From a virus, in the IMG/VR virus record IMGVR_UViG_3300037264_002924, positions 1 through 27,972 of that record: DNA of 27,972 nucleotides. The stretch is one strand, 5' to 3'. Every line of letters begins with the position of its first letter. Position 1 is the stretch's first letter. The notes beneath the pieces are model-generated. The model was not told where the DNA came from. It ran no database searches and worked only from the letters and a program-made list of their open reading frames with translations. Shown here in pieces: positions 21,106 through 27,972 of this stretch. Made by a program: the position numbers and the translations under genes.

Positions 21106-22482
21106 TTACTCGCCGTGGATGACCACGACGGCTCGCTTGAAGCGGGCCGCATCGCCGGACGTGATATCGGACGGGATCGCGAAGTCACCCGACCACGACC
21201 ACGTCTGGCCGACCACCTGCTGGAGGCGGTCCATCGGCGCACGGAGGATGTAGCGGATGCGCTCGATCATCACGGCCAGGCCGTTGTTCACGATGTCGAA
21301 GGATCCGATCTTCCCCATGACGCCAGCCTCGGTGATGTACTTGGACTCATCGAGGTACTTCTCGTAGATCGTGCCCTGGCCCAGAACGATCGCGCGGTGG
21401 AGCGGGATGCCCGTCTCGTTCACCGTGTCGCCGCCGATGTCACGCGAGTACAGCGCCAGGCCGCCCGTGCTGACCGTCGCGCCGCTGTTCGCCAGCAGAG
21501 GGTTCTCCGCGTTGCGGTAGAACATCATCCCCAGCAGATGACCCAGCGCCGCCTCCCTGTAGTGGAGGTAGTCCGGCAGGCTCGTGTTGAGCCGCTGGAA
21601 GGCCGGGTCGGCGAAAATCTGGGCCTCGCTCGTGGGGTCCAGGTGGACGTGGTAGAAGCCGTCCGGGAAGGGCGGCACGTTCATCAGGCGCAGCCGAGCG
21701 ACCGCGCTGATGAGATCCTGGAGCGTCAGGATGTCCACGGCGGACACGTCGTCCACGTTGGTGCCGCCGCCCGAGTAGACGAGCGTCGAGCGGATGCTCG
21801 AACGGATCGACTCTCGGAGAGCGAGCGCCGCAATGGCCGCACCGTCCACCGTGATGATGCCGGGACCGTCTGGGTCGGTCACATCGTCGGGCGCGACCGC
21901 CGTGACGTTCCGGGTGCCGACCGTGGCGATGATCACGGAGAGCGAGTTGGTCGTGCTGACGGTCGTCGGCCGACCGTTGACCAGCACGAAGCGGAAGCCG
22001 TTGAGGGCCGCCACGTGGATGTTGTTTGTGGGCGCCGCGATGGCGACATCGTTGACCGTGTGGCCTCCGATGTACGCCTTGAACAGCGGGTCACGAGCGA
22101 GCTGGTTGAGCGACTGCCCGCCACCGAGGCCGAGCTGCTGCGAGTTCCGAAGGAACAGCGAGGCAGCCGCGACGGTGCTGGTCGGCATGTGGGTGTCGAT
22201 CGTGTCGCCGTACTGCTTGGCGGTCGCCTCCCACTGCTCGATGGCGACGGACTTCGGAGTCGGATCGACGCCCGCGACGAGCGGCGTCTTCGAGGGGGCG
22301 AGGAGCCCCGCACGGGTGAAGGTCTGGTTGTCGCCGAGGTTGACCGGCCACAACTCGGCCGCCGCCTCCGCGCGGAACAGGAGCTTCGGATAGAGCGCGT
22401 CGCGGAAGACGCGCTCCAGCGTGCGGTCCTGCACGAGGTTCTGGAGATTGAGGGGAATCCCGATCACGAGCGGGCCTGCCAT
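21106..22482 (-). CDS. Major capsid protein (458 aa)
   Basis: The ATG at 22482 has GGAGG 6 nt upstream and starts MAGPLVIGIPLNLQNLVQDRTLERVFRDALYPKLLFR. A GTG 21 codons upstream is open but lacks a good site. The region NQTFTRAGLLAPSKTPLVAGVDPTPKSVAIEQWEATAKQYGDTIDTHM (about 52-100) follows the pattern of HK97-fold capsid proteins of the N4-gp56 type, with P-L-x-x-G-V-x-P and a following 'x-x-A-x-x-Q-Y-G'. The central part is beta-rich with the usual A-domain alternation (NGFRFVLVNGRPTTVSTTNSLSVIIATVGT), and the end includes FYHVHLDPTSEAQIF and ...YRNAENPLLANSGATVSTGGLALYSRD. It is next to the connector genes. No separate protease or scaffold is in the window. Confidence 0.78.
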   Translation of the reverse strand: MAGPLVIGIPLNLQNLVQDRTLERVFRDALYPKLLFRAEAAAELWPVNLGDNQTFTRAGLLAPSKTPLVAGVDPTPKSVAIEQWEATAKQYGDTIDTHMPTSTVAAASLFLRNSQQLGLGGGQSLNQLARDPLFKAYIGGHTVNDVAIAAPTNNIHVAALNGFRFVLVNGRPTTVSTTNSLSVIIATVGTRNVTAVAPDDVTDPDGPGIITVDGAAIAALALRESIRSSIRSTLVYSGGGTNVDDVSAVDILTLQDLISAVARLRLMNVPPFPDGFYHVHLDPTSEAQIFADPAFQRLNTSLPDYLHYREAALGHLLGMMFYRNAENPLLANSGATVSTGGLALYSRDIGGDTVNETGIPLHRAIVLGQGTIYEKYLDESKYITEAGVMGKIGSFDIVNNGLAVMIERIRYILRAPMDRLQQVVGQTWSWSGDFAIPSDITSGDAARFKRAVVVIHGE

Positions 22483-22716
22483 CGGATGCCTCCGGGTTCG
22501 ACGTTCACGGCTTCGGTCTGCGGCGGGAGCGGCACCATGCCTCACCCTACAGTTGCCACATCCGTTCCGTCCCGTTCCCCGCGATCCGACCGTTGACCGC
22601 CGTCGTACACGTACTGCGGGTCCAGGGACTCTTCGGTTGCGAGCGTTACTCGCGCGTTCCGTTGAGCCTCTACAGAGTGGAGGTGTACGCCTACACCTCC
22701 GGGGCTGTCAACACCC
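22483..22716. promoter_or_regulatory. Leader region of the major capsid gene with promoter-like repeat
   Basis: 234 nt between the 46-aa ORF and the capsid gene. On the coding strand TTGACA occurs at 22711-22706 inside a stretch almost identical to the one before the 668-aa gene (GTGTAGGCGTAC is the other shared core). A 9-bp perfect hairpin, GGAGGTGTA-CGCC-TACACCTCC, lies at 22679-22700 and overlaps it. After this there is a leader of about 200 nt with no recognisable gene; the strong GGAGG of the capsid gene closes it. A tiny frame from ATG (MVPLPPQTE...) overlaps the capsid start and is not supported. A high-level late promoter in front of the capsid gene is plausible. Confidence 0.5.
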
Positions 22717-22857
22717 CTAGCCGTCGGTGGCGACCTGGAACCGGATCACGTTCTCGGTAGGTGCAGCGAGTTCGACCTTCGTCTCTAGGGGAGGAGCAGC
22801 CAGATCGGCGACGAGGATCTCTTCTGGCGAGGTGGGGTTGGGGTCCTGGGATTGCAT
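22717..22857 (-). CDS. Small 46-aa ORF, C-terminal paralog of the 129-aa protein
   Basis: ATG at 22857, 17 nt after the 668-aa stop, to TAG at 22717-22719. It encodes an acidic 46-aa peptide (MQSQDPNPTSPEEILVADLA ...) ending in ETKVELAAPTENVIRFQVATDG. This end resembles the end of the 129-aa protein (EQIEFAFESPDDTVVRFRVLKD): both have x-V/I-E-x-x-x-P-x-D/E-x-V-V/I-R-F-x-V. Both genes are followed by the same TTGACA element. It has no good Shine-Dalgarno and may depend on re-initiation after the 668-aa gene. It could also be the remnant of a second copy of the 129-aa gene. A function is not inferred. Confidence 0.5.
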   Translation of the reverse strand: MQSQDPNPTSPEEILVADLAAPPLETKVELAAPTENVIRFQVATDG

Positions 22858-22874
22858 TGGCGGGAGGAGGGTGT

Positions 22875-24881
22875 CTAGGCGAAGTTGAGCTGGCGGAAGA
22901 CTCGCGCGTCAGTCGTGGCTCCGACGAGCGGCGTGGCAGCGACGGCGACTGTGCTCCACAGGCCGGCAGCGCCGTCCGTCCGAACCTCCGGCGTGGCGCC
23001 GGTTCCGACGAGCCCGTTCGTGACTGCCCCGGCCACGAGTCCGAGGATCGCGAGCGCAGTCGAAGCCGCACCGATCGCGAGGCTCCCAGCCGCGCCGAAC
23101 AAGGCGCTGCGCAACTGAAGCTCGCCAGCCGTCGCGAACGCGGTGCCGGCGAGGGCGGCGTTGACCCTGGTGACAACAAGAGCCAGCGTCGTGTCGGTGA
23201 TCAAGAACGTGACGGTCACATCGCCCGCCCCGTCCTTGTTGATGATCAGGGTCTCGCCGCCGAGGAAGCCGGTCGGGTACGTGCCTCCCCTCCCGATGAT
23301 CATCGTGCGTCCGGTCTCCTTGCCGGCCTGCACGGAAGCCTTGTTCTGCGCGTCGACTGCCGTGAGCAGAGAGCCGACCGATCTCACGAACGCGGTACCC
23401 GCCGCGTCCGCCGCACCGTCCACCGTGCCGGGCAGTCGGATAGCCGACCCGTCGTTGTTGACCCGCATGCAGCCGCCCGCCGGGGCTGCCGATCCGCCAC
23501 CCAACGCGGCGGCGAACAGCACATTCCCCATGTTGGGGATCTTGCCGCCCTGGAAGCACTGGAGAGCGGGAACGGCGGCCCCCTGCCCGCTGAACTGGAG
23601 CGGGAGGACAGCCGGGCCGCCGAACACTGGGGACTGCGAGTCGCCCGTGAGGACGACCACCCCGGTGTAGAAATGCCCCGAGAAGATGCTGAGCGTGCTC
23701 TTGCGGTCCGCGTTGATCGCCTGGCCGAGCGCCGTCGAGACGTACGACTCCGCGAAGACCGACGCCCCGGCAAGGCGCATCCCGAAGCCGCCCGCGCCGG
23801 TTGGCTTGCTCGCGAAGCACTTAGTCGCGAAGGAGACGAGCGTCAGTGCTCCGAGCACCGGGTCCGCGACTACCCCAACGTCGCCGCCAGACGCCACCGC
23901 CCCGCCCTTGACGTACAGGCCGCCCTGCACGCCCCGGAACAGGCACCCGAAGATCCCGAGCATCCCGCCCTGCGACCGGACTGAGCACGGGTTGTCGCCC
24001 ACCACATCGTTGTTGATCTCCAAGTCGCGGAGGATCACGCACGACTTCAGCAGGTTGTGTCGGACCGAGGGGACGAACTCGCTCGCCCACGGCATGATGA
24101 TGTCGAGCGCGACGCTGCGCCCCGCCGCCGGGCTCGCGAGGATCGCGCTCGGCGTCAGGACCTCATAGACCCAGCCGGGCGCTGCCTTCGGGGCGCCCAC
24201 GTTGTCGAACGGCTCGGGCGGCTCGACGAGCGTGGTGGTGTTGTCCTTGATGGTGATCCACCGCTCGGTCGCGGCCCGGTTGAGCGGGTCGTAGGTGTGC
24301 AGCTCGAATCCGCGCAGCGCGCCCGCCACGAACGGGGCGGCCGTGTCGACGATCCCGTAGTTGTTCGTCCCGACCGTCGCGATCCCGGTGTGGACGACCG
24401 TCTTCGCCGTAGGACCACTTAGGATGATGCGGCCCTTCGGCGGACGAGGGACGTTGAGGATCAAGTTCTCGGGGGTATGGGCACCAGCGAGCCAGTTCAC
24501 GACAATGTCGTTCGTCAGGTTCAACTCCAGCCACGACGCCGCGCGGTCCAGACCTCGCTGACCGGTGCGGAATGGTCGAGACACAGTTCCATCGTTCGCA
24601 TCGTTGCCGTTGACCGGATCGATGTAGACTCCAACGGAACCATTGGCAGCCGCTTGGAGAGGTTGGCTGATTCCGCCCAGGAGCGAAAGAATCGCAGGGA
24701 ACAATGGCTGCGACTGAGCATAGGCAGTCGCCCTGGCTTCCATCTCCGGGGTCGCCAGCACAAGCGGCGCGCTGTCCGAGAGCATCCCCGTGATCGGGTC
24801 GTTGGAATCCGAAAGGACGGTGCCAGCCCGGTAGAGGGTCGTCCCGTACTGGAAGTCATTGAGCATGATGTAGCGAGCCAT
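22875..24881 (-). CDS. Tail-spike or fibre-like protein with beta-helix features (668 aa)
   Basis: ATG at 24881 with AGGAGAAACA as ribosome binding site. The start MARYIMLNDFQYGTTLYRAGTVL is a common head-fibre or decoration start. From about 84, VGVYIDPVNGNDANDGTVSRPFRTGQRGLDRA is the classic entry into right-handed beta-helix/pectate-lyase-like domains ('D-x-x-G-N-D-x-N-D-G-T-x-x-x-P-F-x-T'). A long repetitive beta section rich in Gly, Val and Ala follows (residues about 100-530). Residues about 539-623 form a second domain (ETLIINKDGAGDVTVTFLITDTTLALVVTRVN ...) also present in the sheath. Glycan-degrading residues cannot be placed. It may be a spike, a fibre or a head-attached adhesin; position before the capsid gene rather than with the baseplate favours a head fibre or a secondary adhesin. 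Confidence 0.6.
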   Translation of the reverse strand: MARYIMLNDFQYGTTLYRAGTVLSDSNDPITGMLSDSAPLVLATPEMEARATAYAQSQPLFPAILSLLGGISQPLQAAANGSVGVYIDPVNGNDANDGTVSRPFRTGQRGLDRAASWLELNLTNDIVVNWLAGAHTPENLILNVPRPPKGRIILSGPTAKTVVHTGIATVGTNNYGIVDTAAPFVAGALRGFELHTYDPLNRAATERWITIKDNTTTLVEPPEPFDNVGAPKAAPGWVYEVLTPSAILASPAAGRSVALDIIMPWASEFVPSVRHNLLKSCVILRDLEINNDVVGDNPCSVRSQGGMLGIFGCLFRGVQGGLYVKGGAVASGGDVGVVADPVLGALTLVSFATKCFASKPTGAGGFGMRLAGASVFAESYVSTALGQAINADRKSTLSIFSGHFYTGVVVLTGDSQSPVFGGPAVLPLQFSGQGAAVPALQCFQGGKIPNMGNVLFAAALGGGSAAPAGGCMRVNNDGSAIRLPGTVDGAADAAGTAFVRSVGSLLTAVDAQNKASVQAGKETGRTMIIGRGGTYPTGFLGGETLIINKDGAGDVTVTFLITDTTLALVVTRVNAALAGTAFATAGELQLRSALFGAAGSLAIGAASTALAILGLVAGAVTNGLVGTGATPEVRTDGAAGLWSTVAVAATPLVGATTDARVFRQLNFA

Positions 24882-24944
24882 TGTTTCTCCTGTTGTGCGA
24901 GTGGTCGAAACGAGTACGCCTACACATCCGAACCTGTCAACACC
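24882..24944 (-). promoter_or_regulatory. Promoter-like element before the 668-aa gene
   Basis: On the coding strand, GGGTGTTGACAG with a spacer and GTGTAGGCGTAC starts at the stop codon of the 129-aa gene (24947) and ends about 33 nt before the ATG at 24881. TTGACA is a perfect -35 hexamer; no convincing -10 (TATAAT) follows 17 nt on, where GTACTC stands. The nearly identical stretch before the capsid gene argues for function, perhaps recognised by a sigma factor with a different -10 preference or a phage activator. Confidence 0.5.
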
Positions 24945-25334
24945 CTAGTCCTTCAGCACCCTGAAACGCACCACGGTGTCGTCGGGGGACTCGAAGGCAA
25001 ATTCGATTTGCTCCTGGGTAGTCACAGCGAACACGGTTTCTGACGGAGCCACGACTTCCTGCTCGGTCGGACCAGGAGCCTCAGATGCGAGCACGCTGTC
25101 TGGAGCCAGAGCCGTGAGACCCAACTGCGTGTCGCTGGCGGCAACTGCGGCGAAGCTGGTCAGGTCCCTGGGAGCCCTGAGCCGGAGGGTTGCCCCGATC
25201 GAGATCGGAGGGAAGACCGGGACGACGAACAGCTCTTGGTTCTCCGGCCCGCTGACGATGACGACCGCAGGCGGGACGAACGTGTGGGTCGTGGAGATCC
25301 AGAGGTTCTCCCCGTCTGCCCCGATCACTCGCAT
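24945..25334 (-). CDS. Hypothetical virion-region protein (129 aa)
   Basis: The frame is open further upstream, but ATG 25334 overlaps the previous stop as TGATG and begins a clean protein: MRVIGADGENLWISTTHTFVPPAVVIVSGPENQELFVVPVFPPISI. It is beta-rich and acidic, with TLRLRAPRDLTSFAAV in the middle and a Ser/Pro/Glu-rich part before the end (FESPDDTVVRFRVLKD). No family recognised. It is translationally coupled to the 222-aa gene, so the two probably act together in the virion. Its C-terminal peptide recurs in the 46-aa ORF. Confidence 0.6.
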   Translation of the reverse strand: MRVIGADGENLWISTTHTFVPPAVVIVSGPENQELFVVPVFPPISIGATLRLRAPRDLTSFAAVAASDTQLGLTALAPDSVLASEAPGPTEQEVVAPSETVFAVTTQEQIEFAFESPDDTVVRFRVLKD

Positions 25335-26002
25335 CAGCCGGCGACCTGAAGACCTTTCACGCTGACGAAGGTGCCACTGGGTGCCGTCACGATCAATCGG
25401 ATGTAGACCTCTGCCCCGATCACGAACCCGGCAGGACTGGCACCGGACGTGATCCTGAACACTCCCTGCGCGTCTGGTGCTGCGTCTGCGAGCGAGAACA
25501 AGAGCACGCCGGCCGAGGAGTAGAAGTCGGCCGAGCATGCCGTGACGGCCGCGACCAGCTCTCCGTTCCTCTCCAGCCAGACGTTCCCGTCTAGCACCAG
25601 CGTCGTCGGGTGGAAGGCGAAGCTGGCCGCCACCTTGTCGGTCGAGAGGTCGTGTACGAAGACCACGAGGTCAAGGTCGTCCCCCTTGATGACGGCTCCG
25701 TCGTCTGCACGGAACTCCGCTGCGAGCACGGAGCCCGAGACGACAGAGGGGACGAGCGACGAGTCAAACGAACGCTGGTAGTGCCCGCGCTCAACTTCGG
25801 TCAGACCGGCATACTTCGTCGTCCAGCCCGCGAGCTTGAAGATGTTGTCGGCCCAGTCGAGGTAGCTGCCCAGGGTGGACGCATCGCGGAGCGCAACTGT
25901 GACCTGGGCAGGCGTCAGCCCCGTGACGCCGCCGATCCCCTCGCGGTCCACCGTGAGGTCGAGCGGGACGACGCTACCAGCCTGTGCGAGCTGACTGCCC
26001 AT
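25334..26002 (-). CDS. Hypothetical virion-region protein (222 aa)
   Basis: The open frame runs 70 codons further upstream, but ATG 26002 overlaps the preceding stop as TGATG and starts a sensible protein, MGSQLAQAGSVVPLDLTVDREGIGGVTGLTPAQVTVALRD. This section and the following ASTLGSYLDWADNIFKLAGWTTKYAGLTEVERGHYQRSFDS look like the N-terminal module of phage proteins built from Ig- or BppU-like domains. The rest is beta-rich (LDLVVFVHDLSTDKVAASFAF, VFRITSGASPAGFVIGAEVYIRLIVTAPSGT). There is no signal peptide. The gene is part of a chain of overlapping or nearly touching genes from 27887 to 24945, apparently accessory virion proteins. Confidence 0.6.
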   Translation of the reverse strand: MGSQLAQAGSVVPLDLTVDREGIGGVTGLTPAQVTVALRDASTLGSYLDWADNIFKLAGWTTKYAGLTEVERGHYQRSFDSSLVPSVVSGSVLAAEFRADDGAVIKGDDLDLVVFVHDLSTDKVAASFAFHPTTLVLDGNVWLERNGELVAAVTACSADFYSSAGVLLFSLADAAPDAQGVFRITSGASPAGFVIGAEVYIRLIVTAPSGTFVSVKGLQVAG

Positions 26003-27174
26003 CAGTGAGGGACTGCGACCACCCGGACCGGGAACGCCGAGCCGCCCGTCGGCATGAACTGCACCCAGACCGTGACGCCTCCGGTCGGGTCCCAGCGGCC
26101 GAGGACCGAGCCCTTTGTGTTGTCCGAGGTCGTCCCGCTCCCAGGCGGGACCAGGAACGTCGTGTTGACGGCCGGCAGGATCCCGGCCATGACCCGCGCC
26201 GCCCCGCCCCATCCCCCGCCACGCGGGTTCACCAGGAGGCCGATGTTCCTCCCGTCGGTCTCGGTCATAGCCAGGTGCATCCGGTAGAGGACACCGAAGT
26301 TGCCATCCAGCGTCTCGGCCGTCGGAGAAGCCACGGCGTTGTCCCAGCCGGTGATCGCTTCGTCCCCGTCAGTGCAGTTCGCGCCCGTGCCGCAGCCGAT
26401 CGTGAACGACTGGCAGTCCTCAGCCGCGTCGATCGTCTCGCTGGTGGCCGTGTCGTAGATCTTGTCGGCGCTGTCGAAGGTTCCGCGATCGTGGGTATCC
26501 CTCGCCAGGACGGACAGGCCGGGGCAGACGCCCGTCGGCGAGTCGCCCGTGTCGAGGATGCAGACCTCGATCTTGTGGGTCTGGGTGAACGAGTAGTCCC
26601 AGATGCCGTGCAGCAGGCTGCCGACGCTGACGTTGGTCGTGTCGAAGGTCGAGTCGAGTCTGGCGACTCCGCCCGCTGCGATGGTCACGCCGGAGCCCGC
26701 CGTCGAGTCGAGCCAGCGCTGGAACGCCAGCTTGCCCGCGTAGGCGAATGAGGTGGTCGGTCCGGCCGTCCCCTTTTTCTGCACGGTGAGCGTCCCGCTG
26801 GAGGCGGACGTGTTCGTGATGAGGACCGTGAACCGCGAAGTTGTCTTGGACCTGTTGTTGACGTGGTAGACAAACGCCCGGTGGTACGCGGTCCCGCTCG
26901 TCGCCGGCAGGTTCGCGTCCTCGTAGAGCGTCCCCTTCGCGGTCGGGCTCTCGGGGCTGTCGGAGAAGACGAGCCGTCCGGCGCTCCAGGTGCCGACAGT
27001 CAGTACGTCTGGGCAGTCGAGCGGCGTCACGCCAGACAGGCTGATGGTCTGCCCGAGCGTGGCGCCCGTGAGGTCTGTGTCGAGCTGCGCGGAAGTCGCG
27101 CAGACGGCCGCGACCGCGAGCCCCGCAACGGCCAGTACGGCTGCCGCGAGGAGGTAGGTGACGATGCGCTTCAT
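26002..27174 (-). CDS. Secreted protein with N-terminal signal peptide (390 aa)
   Basis: The ATG at 27174 starts MKRIVTYLLAAAVLAVAGLAVAAVCATSAQLDTDL, a textbook signal peptide with a likely cut near residue 29 (ATSA|QLDT); a TTG 10 codons upstream adds an unlikely tail. No lipobox is present (AAVC lacks a small residue before Cys). The mature part is beta-rich: YHRAFVYHVNNRSKTTSRFTVLITNTSASSGTLTVQKKGTAGPTTSFAYAGKLAFQRWL, then HGIWDYSFTQTHKIEVCIL, six or more Cys, and near the end YRMHLAMTETDGRNIGLLVNPRGGGWGGAARV. The order 'N-N-x-(S/T) ... T-N-x-x ... G-x-x-G-P-x ... Y-x-G-K ... LLxxxWDY ... NPRGG' resembles domains of exported Bacillota surface proteins, as I recall them; this was not checked. 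It is unusual among capsid-region genes and may be a cargo (moron) gene. Confidence 0.65.
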   Translation of the reverse strand: MKRIVTYLLAAAVLAVAGLAVAAVCATSAQLDTDLTGATLGQTISLSGVTPLDCPDVLTVGTWSAGRLVFSDSPESPTAKGTLYEDANLPATSGTAYHRAFVYHVNNRSKTTSRFTVLITNTSASSGTLTVQKKGTAGPTTSFAYAGKLAFQRWLDSTAGSGVTIAAGGVARLDSTFDTTNVSVGSLLHGIWDYSFTQTHKIEVCILDTGDSPTGVCPGLSVLARDTHDRGTFDSADKIYDTATSETIDAAEDCQSFTIGCGTGANCTDGDEAITGWDNAVASPTAETLDGNFGVLYRMHLAMTETDGRNIGLLVNPRGGGWGGAARVMAGILPAVNTTFLVPPGSGTTSDNTKGSVLGRWDPTGGVTVWVQFMPTGGSAFPVRVVAVPH

Positions 27175-27191
27175 GTGTCTGTTCCCCTTCA

Positions 27192-27887
27192 CTACGGTTC
27201 CCAAAGGTAGAGACGAGCGCGGACCACCGTGCTCGTCGTCTGGTTCGGCACGACGGTCACGCGGACGTACGACTTCTCCGGCAGCTTCACTCCGAGGAGT
27301 GTTCGACCAAACTCCGCGTCGAGTATGGGAGGCGAGAGCGCGTTCGAGAACTTCTTCTCCAAGTCCAGCACTCGGTCAACGAGATCGACGCCGTTCGTCC
27401 GGTCCTGCCCGAGCAACTTGAAGCTCGCCTCGTCGTCGGTCGTGCCCTCCCACCTGGCGACCCAGCACTCCTTGCCGGCCTCGACGTAGTGGTGGCAGAG
27501 GAACGCCTGGAGCGTCGCGGCCCCGATCCCGCAGATCGCCGTGCCCGTCCCGCCCGTGTTCGGGAACAGCTCGATCGCCCCGACCGCCGCCGCACCCTTC
27601 ACCAAATCGAACGCCTCGATGAACCGGATGTCCGTCCCGACCGTATCGACCGCCGTAGTGCCGTTCAGGACCACATCCTCCGACTTCCTGACATAGGCGG
27701 AGTCGAGGTAGCTGATGCGGACGGTCTTCGCGCTGCCGTCGCTGGCGCTCGACGACTTCACGGACCGCTGCGCCTGCGACGCGGGCTCGTTGTACGCGCG
27801 GGCGGAGACGAGCACCTCGGACGTGCTCGCTGCCGTCAGGTTGCCCAGCCGGTAGATGATCCTCGGGTCGTTGAGCGCGAGGTCCAT
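27192..27887 (-). CDS. Hypothetical virion-region protein (231 aa)
   Basis: The open frame extends past ATG 27887, but upstream codons belong to a different, overlapping frame of the previous gene; the ATG has a GAGGAG site (GAGGAGTGAG) and starts MDLALNDPRIIYRLGNLTAASTSEVLVSARAYNEPASQAQRSVKSSSASD. The rest is beta-rich: KTVRISYLDSAYVRKSEDVVLNG, GAIELFPNTGGTGTAICGIGAATLQAFLCHHYVEAGKECWVARWEG. The 'V-x-L-N-G-T-x-x-V-x-T-x-G-x-D-I-R-F-I-E' pattern is common in head-decoration or head-fibre proteins from phages, of unknown function. It lies 17 nt before the secreted-protein gene. Role inferred only from context. Confidence 0.6.
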   Translation of the reverse strand: MDLALNDPRIIYRLGNLTAASTSEVLVSARAYNEPASQAQRSVKSSSASDGSAKTVRISYLDSAYVRKSEDVVLNGTTAVDTVGTDIRFIEAFDLVKGAAAVGAIELFPNTGGTGTAICGIGAATLQAFLCHHYVEAGKECWVARWEGTTDDEASFKLLGQDRTNGVDLVDRVLDLEKKFSNALSPPILDAEFGRTLLGVKLPEKSYVRVTVVPNQTTSTVVRARLYLWEP

Positions 27888-27888
27888 C

Positions 27889-27972
27889 TCACTCCTCGTA
27901 GAAGTCGAACGACGCGAACAGGTCCTTGGCGCCGGCCGCATCCACCGTCGCGTACGCCGTAATCGAGACCGG
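27889..27972 (-). CDS. C-terminal end of an upstream gene (partial)
   Basis: The last 27 codons before the TGA at 27889-27891 read VSITAYATVDAAGAKDLFASFDFYEE and are separated from the next ATG by one base (TGA G ATG). The frame is open to the right edge. The peptide ends acidic with aromatic residues, as in other phage structural proteins. Start and function lie outside the window. Confidence 0.6.
   Translation of the reverse strand, partial: PVSITAYATVDAAGAKDLFASFDFYEE

Noticed and set aside
22483-22545. Longer start (GTG at 22545) for the capsid protein
   Set aside because: The extra 21 residues are Arg-rich and lack a good site, while ATG 22482 has GGAGG at ideal spacing.
20647-22596. 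649-aa plus-strand ORF opposite the capsid gene
   Set aside because: Composed almost wholly of Arg, Val, Asp, Gly and His in shadow-like order; covers several real minus-strand genes with good start sites.
22679-22700. 9-bp hairpin as an intrinsic terminator
   Set aside because: Perfect stem with a CGCC loop, but no T-tract follows on either strand and it overlaps the promoter-like element, so a terminator is not supported.
22858-22880. Possible -1 frameshift fusing the 668-aa protein with the 46-aa ORF
   Set aside because: The frames overlap in the right sense, but no slippery heptamer is present near the stop.
26003-26212. Longer 292-aa form of the 222-aa protein
   Set aside because: The extra residues are Gly/Arg-rich shadow sequence over the secreted-protein gene; TGATG overlap marks the real start.
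1-27972. tRNA genes, CRISPR arrays, insertion sequences, attachment sites
   Set aside because: Read for cloverleaf-like arms, regular spaced repeats, transposase motifs and integrase-linked repeats; none seen. The only mobile elements are the two HNH genes.

Overview
The window is a GC-rich stretch of a tailed-phage or prophage genome with a contractile tail (myovirus type). Almost every gene is on the minus strand and read from right to left. Genes are tightly packed: many neighbours overlap by ATGA, GTGA or TGATG, GTG starts are common, and GGAGG-like ribosome binding sites are frequent. I see no integrase, replication, terminase, portal or protease gene, no tRNA and no CRISPR array. The missing head-packaging genes would be expected beyond the right edge. 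The host cannot be fixed from sequence alone; a GC-rich bacterium using strong Shine-Dalgarno sites fits.

In transcription order, the right end (27972 to 22717) carries a partial gene and a run of virion-accessory or host-interaction genes. These are a 231-aa protein, a 390-aa protein with an N-terminal signal peptide, 222-aa and 129-aa proteins, a 668-aa spike- or fibre-like protein and a 46-aa ORF. Two copies of a TTGACA-containing intergenic element sit here, one before the 668-aa gene and one before the major capsid gene. Next come the head and connector genes (22482 to 18362): major capsid protein, a 143-aa protein, a probable head-tail connector, a 185-aa protein, an HK97 gp10-like tail completion protein and a tail-terminator candidate. 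A long hairpin separates the capsid gene from the rest.

The tail module (18359 to 12377) has a sheath, an intercalated HNH endonuclease, a tube, and a tail assembly chaperone with an in-frame G GGA AAA slippery site that joins it to a -1 extension. A short tape measure (629 aa) follows. A second HNH homing endonuclease is the only convincing plus-strand gene (11731 to 12357). After it come a 61-aa protein, two membrane proteins (holin- and spanin-like candidates) and a cysteine-rich protein. The baseplate block (10113 to 1923) contains a LysM protein, a hub, an OB-fold spike, a 314-aa unknown, a 39-aa ORF, a gp25-like wedge and two J-like wedge proteins. A 504-aa fibre-like protein and an amidase-type endolysin cut by the left edge close the window.

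The most unusual points are the following. (1) A 19-bp exact inverted repeat brackets the whole tail cassette. (2) A promoter-like element is duplicated together with the 3' end of the preceding gene. (3) One beta-domain is shared by the sheath and the 668-aa protein. (4) The N-terminal peptide of the wedge protein is duplicated as a 39-aa ORF. (5) A secreted protein of bacterial-surface type sits in the structural cluster. (6) An antisense homing endonuclease has a leaderless-looking start. All family assignments come from reading the translations; no database search was run.
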